Positions 1-8,662 are shown, counted from the stretch's first letter. The stretch: DNA of 64,000 bases from Rhodanobacter sp. C05 (GCF_002001165.1 NZ_MUNQ01000009.1:310001-374000), one strand, 5' to 3'. Program-made: numbers and translations. Notes: a model not told the origin generated them from the letters alone.

Positions 1-615
1 AGTCTGAAGACCAAGGTCTGGCAGGGCGTGTTCGGCGATGCCGGCGACCTCTGGGTGGCTTATACGCAGGACTCGCACTGGCAGCTCTACAACTCCCAGG
101 CCTCGCGCCCATTCCGCGAAACCAACTACGAGCCCGAAGCCATCCTGATGTTCAACACCCACTACGAAGTGTTCGGATGGGATGGGCGGCTGCTGGGCAT
201 CGGTGTGGATCATCAGTCCAACGGCCAATCCGATCCGCTCTCGCGCAGCTGGAATCGGGTGATGGCGGATATCGGCTTCGAACGTGATGGCTGGACCGTG
301 ATGCTGCGTCCGTGGTGGCGCATCCCGGAGTCACGCGCCGACGACAACAATCCCGATATCAGCAATTACATGGGTCGCGGCGACATGCAGATCATCCATG
401 AGTGGAATGGCCAGGAGTTCGGGCTGATGCTGCGCCATTCGCTGCGTGGTGGCAGCGAAAGTCATGGCGCCGCCCAGTTCACCTGGAGCTTCCCGTTGAT
501 CGGCAACATGCGCGGTTACATGGAAGCCTTCAAGGGCTACGGCGAAAGCATGATCGACTACAACCACAACGCCACTTACCTCGGCGTCGGCATTTCGCTG
601 CTGGACTGGTATTGA
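1..615 (+). CDS. pldA: Outer-membrane phospholipase A1 (OMPLA), C-terminal part
   Basis: Partial: the reading frame is open from base 1, so the N-terminus lies outside the window. OMPLA is a 12-strand outer-membrane beta-barrel that hydrolyses phospholipids misplaced in the outer leaflet, in a calcium-dependent dimer. The fragment holds the family active site: H-Q-S in VDHQSNGQ (His and Ser of the catalytic triad) and the Asn of SWNR a little downstream. It ends in an aromatic residue after alternating polar and hydrophobic strands (DWY at the C-terminus), the usual signal for barrel assembly. A strong terminator hairpin follows directly. Identification is firm; only the upstream half is unseen. 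Confidence 0.92.
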   Translation, partial: SLKTKVWQGVFGDAGDLWVAYTQDSHWQLYNSQASRPFRETNYEPEAILMFNTHYEVFGWDGRLLGIGVDHQSNGQSDPLSRSWNRVMADIGFERDGWTVMLRPWWRIPESRADDNNPDISNYMGRGDMQIIHEWNGQEFGLMLRHSLRGGSESHGAAQFTWSFPLIGNMRGYMEAFKGYGESMIDYNHNATYLGVGISLLDWY

Positions 616-628
616 GCTCAGCGCAAAA

Positions 629-667
629 GACAAAGGCCCGTTGACTTGCGGTCAGCGGGCCTTTGTC
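629..667. terminator. Bidirectional terminator between pldA and slyD
   Basis: A 17-bp inverted repeat with one mismatch (629-645 with 651-667) encloses a 5-base loop. On the minus strand the stem runs into TCTTTTG, on the plus strand into TTTGTC, so it can serve both of the converging genes and best serves slyD. Confidence 0.8.
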
Positions 668-704
668 ATCGCCTGCACGCGGCCACGCCGCGGAAACGAA
701 ACGA

Positions 705-1187
705 TCAGTGGTGATGACCACCAGCGCCGTGCACGTGACCGTGCGCCAGCTCCTCTTCACTCGCCGCGCGCACGTCGGTCACTTCGATCGCAAAATGCAG
801 GGTCTTGCCGGCCAGCGGATGGTTGCCGTCGATGAACACCTTGCCGTCCTCGACCTTGGTCACGGTGACGTTGATCTCGCCCTGTGGACCGCGCCCCTGG
901 AACTGCATGCCTGGCTGGATGTCGTCGACACCCTGGAACGCCTCCCGCGGCACTTCCTGCATCAGCTCGGCGTGATGCACGCCGTAACCCTCTTCCGGCG
1001 CCACATCGGCGATGAACTTGTCACCGACAGCGCGGCCTTCCATCTGCTTTTCCAGGCCCGGCACGATATGACCGCTGCCATGCAGGTAGGTCAGTGGTTC
1101 GCGACCTTCGGAGCTGTCGATGACCTGACCCTGGTCGTCGGTCAGCGTGTAGTGGAAGGCGGCAACGGAGTTCTGGGCAATCTGCAT
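705..1187 (-). CDS. slyD: FKBP-type peptidyl-prolyl isomerase, SlyD family
   Basis: 160 residues. SlyD catalyses cis-trans isomerisation of proline bonds and acts as a chaperone and metal (nickel) carrier in the cytoplasm. Visible are the N-terminal FKBP half (VIDSSEG, LTYLHGSG, GLEKQMEG), the inserted IF chaperone domain (PEEGYG to NVTVTKVE) and the return of FKBP (HPLAGKTLHF). The tail ends in a His-rich stretch (HGHVHGAGGHHH) typical of metal-binding SlyD, though short. The ATG at 1187 starts MQIAQN and gives the family's normal N-terminus; the open frame extends upstream without family similarity. It converges on pldA. Confidence 0.93.
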   Translation of the reverse strand: MQIAQNSVAAFHYTLTDDQGQVIDSSEGREPLTYLHGSGHIVPGLEKQMEGRAVGDKFIADVAPEEGYGVHHAELMQEVPREAFQGVDDIQPGMQFQGRGPQGEINVTVTKVEDGKVFIDGNHPLAGKTLHFAIEVTDVRAASEEELAHGHVHGAGGHHH

Positions 1188-1306
1188 GTAAGTCTCACGA
1201 ATAGGTTCAAGTCCGCCGGCCAGATGCCGACACGAGCGCACAAGGTTACCAGAACCGCACAACAGGCCCGGCTGCACGGGCTGGCCGGATTGGCGATACT
1301 GTGGCC

Positions 1307-2848
1307 ATGAGCCCGTCGCCAAGCCGTTTTCACCACCTCATCGCCTCGCTCCTGTTGTTGGTCGGCATATGCTGGCTCGGCACCTCGCTGGCAGCGGCAC
1401 CTGCGGTCATCAGCAGTACTACCCCGATGGCCCTGGCGGCGCAGATCGATGCACACATTGACCAGACCCGCTTCAGTGCAGCCAGCTGGGGCATTGCCGT
1501 GATGTCGCTGGACAGCGGCCACATGCTCTACGCATACCACGCCGATCATCTGCTTCAGCCAGCCTCCACCGCCAAGCTGTTCACCGCCGCACTGAGCCTG
1601 TCCACGCTGGGCACGGACTACCGCATACCCACCCGATTGCTGAGCAGAGGCCGATTGCGCCATGGCCGTCTGGATGGCCAATTGATCCTGTACGGCATGG
1701 GCGACCCCACCCTGGGCACGGCCGGCAACGCTGACTGGGCCGAACGGCTCGCTGAGCAGCTGGCCGAGCATGGCGTGAGCTCCGTACGTGGCGACCTGAT
1801 CGCCGACGACAGTTATTTCACTGGCCCGTCGTTTGGTAGCGGCTGGGAGGCCGGCGATCTGCAGAGCTGGTTCGCGGTGCCGTCCTCGGCGCTCAGCGTG
1901 CAGGAGAACGTCGTCGACGTCACGGTGACTCCCGGCACGGCCGCCGGTCTGCCGGCCAGCCTCACCCTCGCACCGGTTGACGGCATCCCGAGCCTGCTCG
2001 GCCAGCTCACCACGACCCTGCCGGACGCCATCAACGACATCAATCTGTATCGCGCCCCTGGCACCGACAAGCTATACGTTTTCGGCAGCGTGCCCACCGG
2101 CTCGACACCCCAGCATTTCAGGGTGGCCATGACAGACCCGGCGCTGCTGGCCGGCCATGAGTTGCGACAGGCCCTGGCACGCCACGGCATCCACATCAGC
2201 GGCCAGCTGCAGGTGCTGCACTGGCCACAGGACGATGCAGGCCTGCTGGAGCATGCGAGCACATTCGGCGAAGTGTTGTCGCCACCATTGCTGGAAATTC
2301 TTCAGCGCGGCCTGAAGCGTTCGCAGAACCTGTATCTGCAGAACCTGCTGCTGAATGTCGGTGCACGCGAACAGGCCCGCACCGCCGCACCTGCCTCGGG
2401 CTTCGTGACCACCGAGACTTATGCGATCCGGGCGCTGCAACCCTTGCTGGAACAGGCCGGCATTCCGCCATCGGCAAGCATGATCACCGAGGGCACCGGA
2501 TTGTCACGCCGCGACCTGGTGACACCGAATGCACTCGTGCGCCTGCTCGGTTACCTGGCGGCGCAGCCGTATGCCGATCAATTGCGCGATGCACTACCGA
2601 TCGCCGGCACAGATGGAACCCTGATCAACCGCATGCGCCAGACGGCAGCAGCCGGCAACGTGCATGCGAAGACCGGCAGCATGAGCAGCGTGCATTGCCT
2701 GGCCGGCTATGTCACCAGCGCAGCCGGCGAACGGCTGGCCTTCGCCATCATGCTCAACAACTACGAGCCGTCGAGCGATGCACCAAGCGCCAGCGGCGAC
2801 CTGGACACCATCGCCGAGCTGCTGGCGAACTATCGCGGCCGCGAATGA
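1307..2848 (+). CDS. dacB: D-alanyl-D-alanine carboxypeptidase/endopeptidase (PBP4)
   Basis: 513 residues from the ATG at 1307 (a GTG lies two codons upstream). A periplasmic class C penicillin-binding protein that trims pentapeptides and cuts DD-crosslinks in peptidoglycan. It has a hydrophobic signal segment in the first 30 residues, then the three serine-acyltransferase motifs: S-T-A-K near residue 88, S-Q-N in KRSQN, and K-T-G in HAKTGSM. The large insert between the first two motifs is the class C hallmark. It is divergent from slyD with about 120 bp between the starts. Identification is secure. Confidence 0.93.
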   Translation: MSPSPSRFHHLIASLLLLVGICWLGTSLAAAPAVISSTTPMALAAQIDAHIDQTRFSAASWGIAVMSLDSGHMLYAYHADHLLQPASTAKLFTAALSLSTLGTDYRIPTRLLSRGRLRHGRLDGQLILYGMGDPTLGTAGNADWAERLAEQLAEHGVSSVRGDLIADDSYFTGPSFGSGWEAGDLQSWFAVPSSALSVQENVVDVTVTPGTAAGLPASLTLAPVDGIPSLLGQLTTTLPDAINDINLYRAPGTDKLYVFGSVPTGSTPQHFRVAMTDPALLAGHELRQALARHGIHISGQLQVLHWPQDDAGLLEHASTFGEVLSPPLLEILQRGLKRSQNLYLQNLLLNVGAREQARTAAPASGFVTTETYAIRALQPLLEQAGIPPSASMITEGTGLSRRDLVTPNALVRLLGYLAAQPYADQLRDALPIAGTDGTLINRMRQTAAAGNVHAKTGSMSSVHCLAGYVTSAAGERLAFAIMLNNYEPSSDAPSASGDLDTIAELLANYRGRE

Positions 2849-2867
2849 ATGCGACCGCCGAACGGCA

Positions 2868-3353
2868 TCAGCCGGTCAGCCGTGCCAGTGTGTCCTTGCC
2901 GATCTTCTCCGGCGTGTCGGTCGGCGCATAGCGCTTCACCACCTGCCCATCGGCATCGATCAGGAACTTGGTGAAGTTCCATTTGATCGACTCGCTGCCG
3001 AGGATGCCCTTGCCCTCGCTTTTCAGCCACTGATAAAGCGGGTCGGCATGCTCGCCATTGACCTCGATCTTGGCAAACATCGGAAACGTCACGTCATAAT
3101 GAGTGCTGCAGAAATTCTTTATTTCAGCTTCGTCGCCAGGTTCCTGGTGGCCAAACTGGTCACACGGGAAACCGAGTACCACCAGCCCGCGATCGCGCTG
3201 GTCTTGCCAAAGTGTCTCCAGCCCTGTGTATTGCGGGGTGAAGCCGCATTTGGACGCGACATTGACGATCAGCAGCGTCTTGCCGCGCCAGTCCGCGAGT
3301 GAGTGCGGGTTGCCATCGATATCGCGGACGGTGAAATCGTAAACGCTGGTCAT
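2868..3353 (-). CDS. Glutathione peroxidase family thiol peroxidase
   Basis: 161 residues, the usual length for the bacterial family that reduces hydroperoxides with thioredoxin or glutathione in the cytoplasm. The peroxidatic Cys is at residue 36 in VASKCGFTPQY; a second Cys occurs in the family motif GFPCDQFGHQEPG, which also carries the active-site Gln, and the conserved Trp/Asn are in KWNFTKFL. No signal peptide. It converges on dacB with 19 bp between stops and is divergent from metN, sharing a roughly 100-bp promoter region. Thioredoxin-linked reduction is likely but inferred. Confidence 0.92.
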   Translation of the reverse strand: MTSVYDFTVRDIDGNPHSLADWRGKTLLIVNVASKCGFTPQYTGLETLWQDQRDRGLVVLGFPCDQFGHQEPGDEAEIKNFCSTHYDVTFPMFAKIEVNGEHADPLYQWLKSEGKGILGSESIKWNFTKFLIDADGQVVKRYAPTDTPEKIGKDTLARLTG

Positions 3354-3453
3354 GGATGGACTCCGTTCGGGTAAGCCGATTCAGCAGTCTACGCCATCGC
3401 TGGCCGTGTCCGTGACATAGAATGGCCTTCCCGTCCGCAGACCAAGCCCCGCC

Positions 3454-4464
3454 GTGATCCGCTTTGTCGATGTCCACAAGTCCTACCGTGTCGACGGCCG
3501 GGACATTCCCGCGCTGCAGCCTTTCAACCTCGACATTGCCGATGGCGAGGTATACGGCATCATCGGCCTGTCAGGTGCCGGCAAATCGACGCTCATACGG
3601 CTGATCAACCTGCTCGAACACCCCAGCGGCGGCCACATCTTCATCGGCGACGTCGAGATGACCGCGCTGGCCGAGCCAGCGCTGCGTGCACAGCGTCGCA
3701 AGATCGGCATGATCTTCCAGCACTTCAACCTGCTCGCTTCGCAGACCGTGGCCGACAATGTCGCGTTTCCGCTGCGGCTGGCCGGTGAACACGATGCCGG
3801 CGTCATCCGCGGCCGGGTCGACGAGCTGCTGGCGCGGGTTGGACTGACCGCGCATGCCGACAAGTACCCATCACAACTGTCCGGCGGACAGAAGCAGCGC
3901 GTCGGCATTGCGCGCGCGCTGGCCAACCGGCCGACGATCCTGCTGTGCGACGAGGCGACCAGTGCGCTCGATCCGCAGACCACCGCCTCGGTGCTGGACC
4001 TGCTTGCCGAGATCAATCGCGAACTGAAACTCACCATCGTGCTGATCACCCACGAAATGGATGTAGTGCGCCGTGTATGTGATCGCGTGGCCGTGCTGGA
4101 TGCAGGAGTGATCGTCGAGCGCGGCGCGGTTGCCGATGTATTTCTTCATCCCCAGCATCCAACGACCAGACGTTTCGTCACCGAGGCGTTGCCGGAGGAA
4201 GCGGCCAGTGAGCTGGCGCCGTTCGCCCGGGTGCCGGGGCGCATTCTGCGCCTGAGCTTCCGCGGCAACACCACGCTGACACCTGCCCTTGGCCGCGTCG
4301 CCCGCGAGACCGGGATCGACTTCAACATCCTTGCGGGGCGCATCGACCGCATCAAGGATCTGCCCTATGGCCAGCTGACCCTGGCCATGCAGGGTGAACA
4401 TGTGGATGCCGCGCTGGTCGCGCTGCGCGAAGCCGGCATCGAGATCGAGGAGTTGCACCGATGA
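3454..4464 (+). CDS. metN: Methionine ABC transporter ATP-binding protein
   Basis: 336 residues, starting at GTG ([11 protein letters not shown]). Energises import of D- and L-methionine by MetI and MetQ. Walker A (GLSGAGKST) near residue 40, the signature LSGGQKQR, Walker B ([11 protein letters not shown]) and the H-loop (LITHEMD) are all present. The last 75 residues (from LRLSFRGN) form the NIL/ACT-like domain that binds methionine and inhibits transport in E. coli MetN, so feedback inhibition is expected. It overlaps metI by 4 bp (ATGA). I see no SAM riboswitch upstream; a TAGAAT at 3418-3423 is a possible -10 element. Confidence 0.96.
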   Translation: MIRFVDVHKSYRVDGRDIPALQPFNLDIADGEVYGIIGLSGAGKSTLIRLINLLEHPSGGHIFIGDVEMTALAEPALRAQRRKIGMIFQHFNLLASQTVADNVAFPLRLAGEHDAGVIRGRVDELLARVGLTAHADKYPSQLSGGQKQRVGIARALANRPTILLCDEATSALDPQTTASVLDLLAEINRELKLTIVLITHEMDVVRRVCDRVAVLDAGVIVERGAVADVFLHPQHPTTRRFVTEALPEEAASELAPFARVPGRILRLSFRGNTTLTPALGRVARETGIDFNILAGRIDRIKDLPYGQLTLAMQGEHVDAALVALREAGIEIEELHR

Positions 4465-5138
4465 ACCTGCTGCAGAAACTGTTTCCGAACATCGACGACT
4501 GGGGCGAGCTAGGCCACGCCTGCGTCGATACCTTGCTGATGCTCGGCGGCTCGCTGCTGCTCACCGTGCTGATCGGCCTGCCGCTGGGCGTGCTGCTCTA
4601 CCTCACCGGCAACGGCCAGCTTCGTCCGATGCCCAAGCTTTACGCAGCCACCTCCTTGCTGGTGAACGTGCTGCGCTCGGTGCCCTTCATCATCCTGATG
4701 ATCGTGCTGATGCCGGTGACGTACTTCCTGGTCGGTACCAAACTCGGAATCCGCGGCGCGATCCCGCCCCTGGTGATCGGTGCAGCACCGTTCTTTGCAC
4801 GCCTGGTGGAAACCGCGCTGCGTGAAGTGCAGCAGGGCGTGATCGAGGCCAGTCAGGCGATGGGTGCCAGCCTGTGGCAGATCGTGCGCCATGTACTGCT
4901 GCCCGAAGCACGCAGCGGCATCTTCGCCGGCGTCACCGTCACGGCGATCGCCCTGGTCGGCTACACGGCGATGGGTGGCGCGATCGGCTCCGGTGGTCTC
5001 GGCGACCTGGCCTATCGTTACGGCTATCTCAGCTACAAGTCCGACTACATGCTGGTCACCGTGGCGCTGCTGATCGTGCTGGTGCAAATGCTGCAGATGA
5101 TCGGCGACCGCATCGTGACGCGTTATAAGCAACGCTGA
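4461..5138 (+). CDS. metI: Methionine ABC transporter permease
   Basis: 225 residues, about five membrane segments. The EAA loop that contacts MetN is clear ([22 protein letters not shown] region, near residues 130-150). It starts with the ATG that overlaps the metN stop, so the two are translationally coupled. The next gene, metQ, is separated by 229 bp, unusual for this operon; that gap contains a decayed copy of the metQ leader. Confidence 0.96.
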   Translation: MNLLQKLFPNIDDWGELGHACVDTLLMLGGSLLLTVLIGLPLGVLLYLTGNGQLRPMPKLYAATSLLVNVLRSVPFIILMIVLMPVTYFLVGTKLGIRGAIPPLVIGAAPFFARLVETALREVQQGVIEASQAMGASLWQIVRHVLLPEARSGIFAGVTVTAIALVGYTAMGGAIGSGGLGDLAYRYGYLSYKSDYMLVTVALLIVLVQMLQMIGDRIVTRYKQR

Positions 5139-5146
5139 TTTGGTTA

Positions 5147-5282
5147 TTTGTGTTCGGCGATACGGGCGGCCTACATTCGTTGGCCACCCATGAGAATCGC
5201 CTCCATGAGATTGCTGCTCGCCGCCGTCGCCGCCATACTGGCCCTGCTCTTGCTGGCGGGTTATGCCAAGACGAAGGCATGA
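5147..5282 (+). repeat. Diverged tandem copy of the metQ leader and signal-peptide region
   Basis: This stretch aligns without gaps to 5310-5415 at an offset of 163 bp: both contain a TTTGT[G/A]TT[C/T]GGC block exactly 58 bases upstream of an ATG. By hand count about 34 of 58 leader bases match, and 37 of 48 bases in the first 16 codons. It therefore duplicates the 5-prime untranslated region plus the start of metQ. Confidence 0.65.
5205..5282 (+). pseudogene. Truncated metQ signal-peptide copy (25 codons)
   Basis: Translates as a Met-Arg start, a Leu/Ala-rich core and then LLLLAGYAKTKA before TGA. It parallels the MetQ start (core ALLLVGCSAPKED), but the lipobox Cys is replaced by Tyr and the frame stops where the mature solute-binding protein would begin. 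Either a dead remnant of a tandem metQ duplication, or a tiny membrane peptide that kept its frame. A second in-frame ATG occurs five codons upstream (5190). Confidence 0.5.
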
Positions 5283-5367
5283 CGTGTTACAGGCAATGCC
5301 GGCCTCGTGTTTGTATTTGGCAGTATAGACGGCTTATTATTGTGCGACGCACAAGAGAACATGCCCG

Positions 5368-6162
5368 ATGAAACTGCTACTCGCCACCCTCGCTGCCACG
5401 CTGGCCCTGCTGCTCGTGGGCTGTTCTGCGCCCAAGGAAGACAAAAACACACTGACTGTGGCCGCGACTGCGGTACCGCATGCGGAGATCCTCAAGCAGA
5501 TCCAGCCTATCCTGGCGAAGGAAGGGGTGAACCTGCAAATCAAGGTATTCGCCGACTACGTGCAGCCGAACACGCAGGTGGTCGAGAAAAACATCGACCT
5601 GAATTATTTCCAGACCAAACCCTATCTGGATGCGTTCAACCGCGAGCACGGCACCAACCTCACCATCATCACCGGTGTGCATATCGAGCCGTTCGGTGCG
5701 TATTCGAAGAAGTACAAGAGCATCGACCAGCTGCCCGACGGCGCCAGCGTGAGCATCCCGAACGACCCCAGCAACGGCAGCCGCGCACTGCTGCTGCTGG
5801 CAAGGCACGGGCTGATCACGTTGAAGGATCCGAGCAACGAGCTGTCCACGGTGAAGGACATCACCGCGAATCCGAAGCACCTGCAGTTCCGCGAACTGGA
5901 GGCAGCGATGCTGCCGCGTACGCTGGACGAGGTGGATCTCGCCCTGATCAACACCAACTACGCGCTGGCCGCCGGCCTCAACCCGACCAGGGATGCGCTG
6001 CTGATCGAGGACAAGAACTCACCCTACGTGAACTACCTGGTCGGCCGCCCCGACAACCAGAACGACCCGCGCGTGCAGAAGCTGGCGAAGGCGCTGACCA
6101 GCCCCGAGATCAAGGCCTTCATCGAGCAGAAATACCACGGCGCCGTGCTGCCGGCGTTCTGA
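5368..6162 (+). CDS. metQ: Methionine-binding lipoprotein
   Basis: 264 residues. Solute-binding protein of the MetNIQ importer, tethered to the inner membrane. The signal peptide ends in a lipobox (LLVGC, Cys near residue 18), followed by the NlpA/MetQ fold: TVAATAVPHAEIL, the DLNYFQTKPYL block, SIPNDPSNGSRALLLL and the C-terminal EIKAFIEQKY. Length is normal. Its own leader (58 bp plus) is duplicated just upstream, which may mean it has a separate promoter from metNI. Confidence 0.95.
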   Translation: MKLLLATLAATLALLLVGCSAPKEDKNTLTVAATAVPHAEILKQIQPILAKEGVNLQIKVFADYVQPNTQVVEKNIDLNYFQTKPYLDAFNREHGTNLTIITGVHIEPFGAYSKKYKSIDQLPDGASVSIPNDPSNGSRALLLLARHGLITLKDPSNELSTVKDITANPKHLQFRELEAAMLPRTLDEVDLALINTNYALAAGLNPTRDALLIEDKNSPYVNYLVGRPDNQNDPRVQKLAKALTSPEIKAFIEQKYHGAVLPAF

Positions 6163-6168
6163 CGCTCG

Positions 6169-6197
6169 GCTCCCTTTCCTGCTTCGGGGAAGGGAGC
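6169..6197. terminator. Hairpin between metQ and pncB
   Basis: GCTCCCTTTCC (6169-6179) pairs with GGGAAGGGAGC (6187-6197), with one mismatch or wobble. It lies just after the metQ stop and before the converging pncB stop. There is no clear T-run, so termination is plausible rather than shown. Confidence 0.45.
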
Positions 6198-6207
6198 ACA
6201 AGAGCCA

Positions 6208-7392
6208 TTACCCCTGCGTTGCAGGTATCTCGAACACCTGTCGCAGGTAGGTCACATAGGCCTCGTCTTCGCACATGTTCTTGCCCGGTGAGTCGCTCAG
6301 CTTGGCCACCGGCTGGCCGTTGCAGCGGATCATCTTGATCACGATGTTGAGTGGCTCAGGCCCCACGTCGTTGGTGAGATTGGTGCCGACGCCGAATGCC
6401 AGCAGGCAGCGATCGCGAAAGTGCGCGTACAGCTGCATCACTTTCGGGATATTCAGCCCGTCACTGAACACCAGCACCTTGTTGCGCGGATCGACCCGGT
6501 TCGCGCAGTAGTGCGCCAGCACTTTCTCGCCCCACGCAAACGGATCGCCGGAATCATGCCGGGTGCCGTCGAACAGCTTGCAGAAATACATGTCGAAATC
6601 GCGCAGGAACGCGTTGAGTCCATAGACATCGGACAGGGCGATGCCGAGATCGCCGCGATATTCCTTCGCCCACGCCTCCAGCGCAGCCACCTGCGAATCG
6701 CGCAGACGCGGGCCGAGCGCCTGATGTGCCTGCAGGTATTCGTGCGCCAGCGTACCGAGCGGCGTCAAGCCAAGCTTGCGCGCCAGCCACACATTGCTGG
6801 TACCTGCCAGTTGGTTGCCTAGCCCGTCGCGCAGCGTGGTCACGACCTCTTCCTGCCATATCCGCGAATAACGCCGACGCGTGCCGTAATCGGCAATGCG
6901 GCAGCCGGCGTAATCCGGCGTATCGCGTAACAGCGCAATCTTCGCGTGCAACCGGCGGCGTCCTTCGCTCAGATCGAGACCCGCACTGGTACGGCGGAAA
7001 TACACCTCGTTGACGATCGCCAGCAGTGGCACCTCGAACAGGATCGTGTGCAGCCATGGCCCACGGATGCGGATCTCGATTTCGCCGTTGCCCGATGCGG
7101 AGGGCGCGATCTCGACATACTTCTCGTTGAGCTGGAACAGAGCCAGAAAATCGACGAAATCGCTCTTGATGAAACGCCACGCCCGCAGATAGGCAAGCTC
7201 CTCCGTCGTGAAACGCAGCTGGCACAACGCGGCCAGCTCGACGCGGATCTCGTCGATGCAGGGCACCAGGTCGACACCCGGATTGCGGCACTTGAAGCGA
7301 TACTCGACCTGCGCAGCCGGATACTGATGCAGCACCACCTGCATCATCGAGAACTTGTACAGGTCGGTGTCGAGCAGCGAATCGATGATCAT
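6208..7392 (-). CDS. pncB: Nicotinate phosphoribosyltransferase
   Basis: 394 residues. Converts nicotinate, PRPP and ATP to nicotinate mononucleotide in the NAD salvage (Preiss-Handler) pathway. The N-terminal [11 protein letters not shown], the [10 protein letters not shown] block and the [13 protein letters not shown] motif (with the His that is phosphorylated in characterised enzymes) are present, and the C-terminal part carries [10 protein letters not shown]. Starts at ATG 7392 ([10 protein letters not shown]). Converges on metQ. Confidence 0.95.
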   Translation of the reverse strand: MIIDSLLDTDLYKFSMMQVVLHQYPAAQVEYRFKCRNPGVDLVPCIDEIRVELAALCQLRFTTEELAYLRAWRFIKSDFVDFLALFQLNEKYVEIAPSASGNGEIEIRIRGPWLHTILFEVPLLAIVNEVYFRRTSAGLDLSEGRRRLHAKIALLRDTPDYAGCRIADYGTRRRYSRIWQEEVVTTLRDGLGNQLAGTSNVWLARKLGLTPLGTLAHEYLQAHQALGPRLRDSQVAALEAWAKEYRGDLGIALSDVYGLNAFLRDFDMYFCKLFDGTRHDSGDPFAWGEKVLAHYCANRVDPRNKVLVFSDGLNIPKVMQLYAHFRDRCLLAFGVGTNLTNDVGPEPLNIVIKMIRCNGQPVAKLSDSPGKNMCEDEAYVTYLRQVFEIPATQG

Positions 7393-7471
7393 CAGTTGCC
7401 CACAGGGAGGAAAGGTGCGCGGCCATTATCCATGCCGAAGCACATCACACCTCCTTGTGGCACACAAAAAG

Positions 7472-7505
7472 AAACCCCATCAGCCAGGGGAGGACTGATG
7501 GGGTT
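7472..7505 (-). terminator. Rho-independent terminator reading leftwards, upstream of pncB
   Basis: A perfect 12-bp inverted repeat (AAACCCCATCAG at 7472-7483, CTGATGGGGTTT at 7494-7505) with a 10-base loop. On the minus strand the stem is followed by CTTTTTGTG, a proper U-tract. It sits between pncB and anything transcribed leftwards from about 7670, so it ends a short transcript rather than pncB itself, or acts as an attenuator of pncB. Confidence 0.75.
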
Positions 7506-7540
7506 TGTCAGGCGGCATCCGGGGGAGGAAAGCCAGCCCC

Positions 7541-7669
7541 TCAGTGACACGATGTTTTGTACCACTTCCTGTCGCCATCACGGCGATACATGTGGTTAGT
7601 GTGGCCACTGCGGCGTGAGTTCAACGTGTATGTCGAAATTTGTTCAGCTTTCCGACAGGCTTGGAGCAT
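7541..7669 (-). CDS. Possible 42-residue basic protein
   Basis: Unrecognised. From ATG 7669 it reads 42 residues, rich in Arg, Lys, His and Tyr, with core RRSGHTNHMYRRDG and end KWYKTSCH. The stop is 35 bp before a clear minus-strand terminator, which is the main reason to take it seriously. A TTG (7624) or the ATG at 7591 are alternative starts; no convincing ribosome-binding site is seen at 7669. It is divergent from the cytochrome c gene. The rest of 7393-7750 holds no other gene that I can support. Confidence 0.4.
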   Translation of the reverse strand: MLQACRKAEQISTYTLNSRRSGHTNHMYRRDGDRKWYKTSCH

Positions 7670-7750
7670 GCTGCCGCTGTTGCACACAAATCGCTTACTC
7701 AGCGCCATGCGCGAACCTACAATTTTTTCACATTCTTGCCGGAGCCTCTG

Positions 7751-8560
7751 ATGAAGCTGCTCAACCTGTGCCTGCTCGCGCTGTGCTTGATCCTGCCTGC
7801 GACAGCCGCTGAGTTGAAGGTCGACCTCGGCCACGGCATCGTCGCCTATCGCACCGAAGCCCTGCTCGTGCGACAAGACGTGCGTACCATCAGCGTGCCG
7901 GCCGATGTCGCGTACAGGCGCGCGATGCATTACCGCGCCATACCGTTGCTCGCACTACTCAAGGGTATCGACGCGAATGACCATCTGCAGTTCGTCGCCA
8001 GCGACGGATTTACCGCCGAGATTCCCGCAGCGCTGCTCCTGAACAAGCAAGGCAGCGAAGCGTGGCTGGCGATCGAGGATCCGACCCAGCCCTGGCCCGC
8101 CCTGGACAAGAATCATGGCCATGCCGGACCGTTCTACGTCGTCTGGACACAGCCACAGGCCGCCCATGTGAGTCTGGAGCAGTGGCCGTATCAACTCGCC
8201 GCGATCCGCAAGCTGGACAGCGTGGCCGAGCGCTTCCCGGCCATCCTGCCGGATCCCTCACTGCCTGCGAGCAGTGATGTGCAGCGTGGCTTCATCGTGT
8301 TTCAGCACACCTGCTTCGCCTGCCATACGCTCAACGGCGAGGGCGACGCGAAATTCGGGCCCGATCTGAACATCCCGCACAATCCCACCGAATACCTGCG
8401 CGCAGACCTGCCACGCGCCTACATCCGCAATCCGCAGTCACTGCGGCAATGGCCGCAGGCGAAGATGCAGGGCTTCGACACGCAGGCATTATCCGATGCT
8501 GATCTGGATGCCGTACTCGTGTATCTCCGATATATGGCAGCGCGCAAGCTCCCGCATTGA
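7751..8560 (+). CDS. Periplasmic cytochrome c with an N-terminal oxidoreductase-like domain
   Basis: 269 residues. Signal peptide (MKLLNLCLLALCLILPATAA), then about 140 residues resembling the substrate-binding part of the sulfite-oxidase/molybdopterin fold (SVPADVAYRRAMHYRAIPLLALLKG, FVASDGFTAEIPAALLL), then a class I cytochrome c domain from about residue 175 with the haem motif CFACH and a likely axial Met in KMQGF. I cannot see cysteine or basic residues that would hold a molybdenum cofactor, so the first domain is probably a partner or sensor module. Starts at the ATG after a GGAG. No redox partner gene is adjacent. The role is unknown; electron transfer in the periplasm is the safe statement. 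Confidence 0.75.
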   Translation: MKLLNLCLLALCLILPATAAELKVDLGHGIVAYRTEALLVRQDVRTISVPADVAYRRAMHYRAIPLLALLKGIDANDHLQFVASDGFTAEIPAALLLNKQGSEAWLAIEDPTQPWPALDKNHGHAGPFYVVWTQPQAAHVSLEQWPYQLAAIRKLDSVAERFPAILPDPSLPASSDVQRGFIVFQHTCFACHTLNGEGDAKFGPDLNIPHNPTEYLRADLPRAYIRNPQSLRQWPQAKMQGFDTQALSDADLDAVLVYLRYMAARKLPH

Positions 8561-8638
8561 TTCAATGCAGCTACAAACACATCACACGCCCAAGCCGCAA
8601 CAACTATAGAACACCGACCGCGAGCATAAAGCTGCATT

Positions 8639-8662
8639 ATCATCCAAGCCATCATCCAAGCC
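8639..8662. repeat. Perfect 12-bp tandem duplication upstream of the sedolisin-like gene
   Basis: ATCATCCAAGCC occurs twice in direct succession (8639-8650, 8651-8662), about 80 bp before the start codon. It lies close to AT-rich stretches (CATAAAG, GCATTAT) that could be promoter elements. It may be an operator or replication slippage. Confidence 0.6.

Noticed and set aside
1203..1220. GGTTCAAGTCC resembling a tRNA T-arm
   Set aside because: No acceptor, D-arm or anticodon stem can be folded around it; it lies in the slyD-dacB promoter region.
3354..3453. SAM riboswitch before metNIQ
   Set aside because: The region is only about 100 bp and no paired elements of a SAM aptamer were found.
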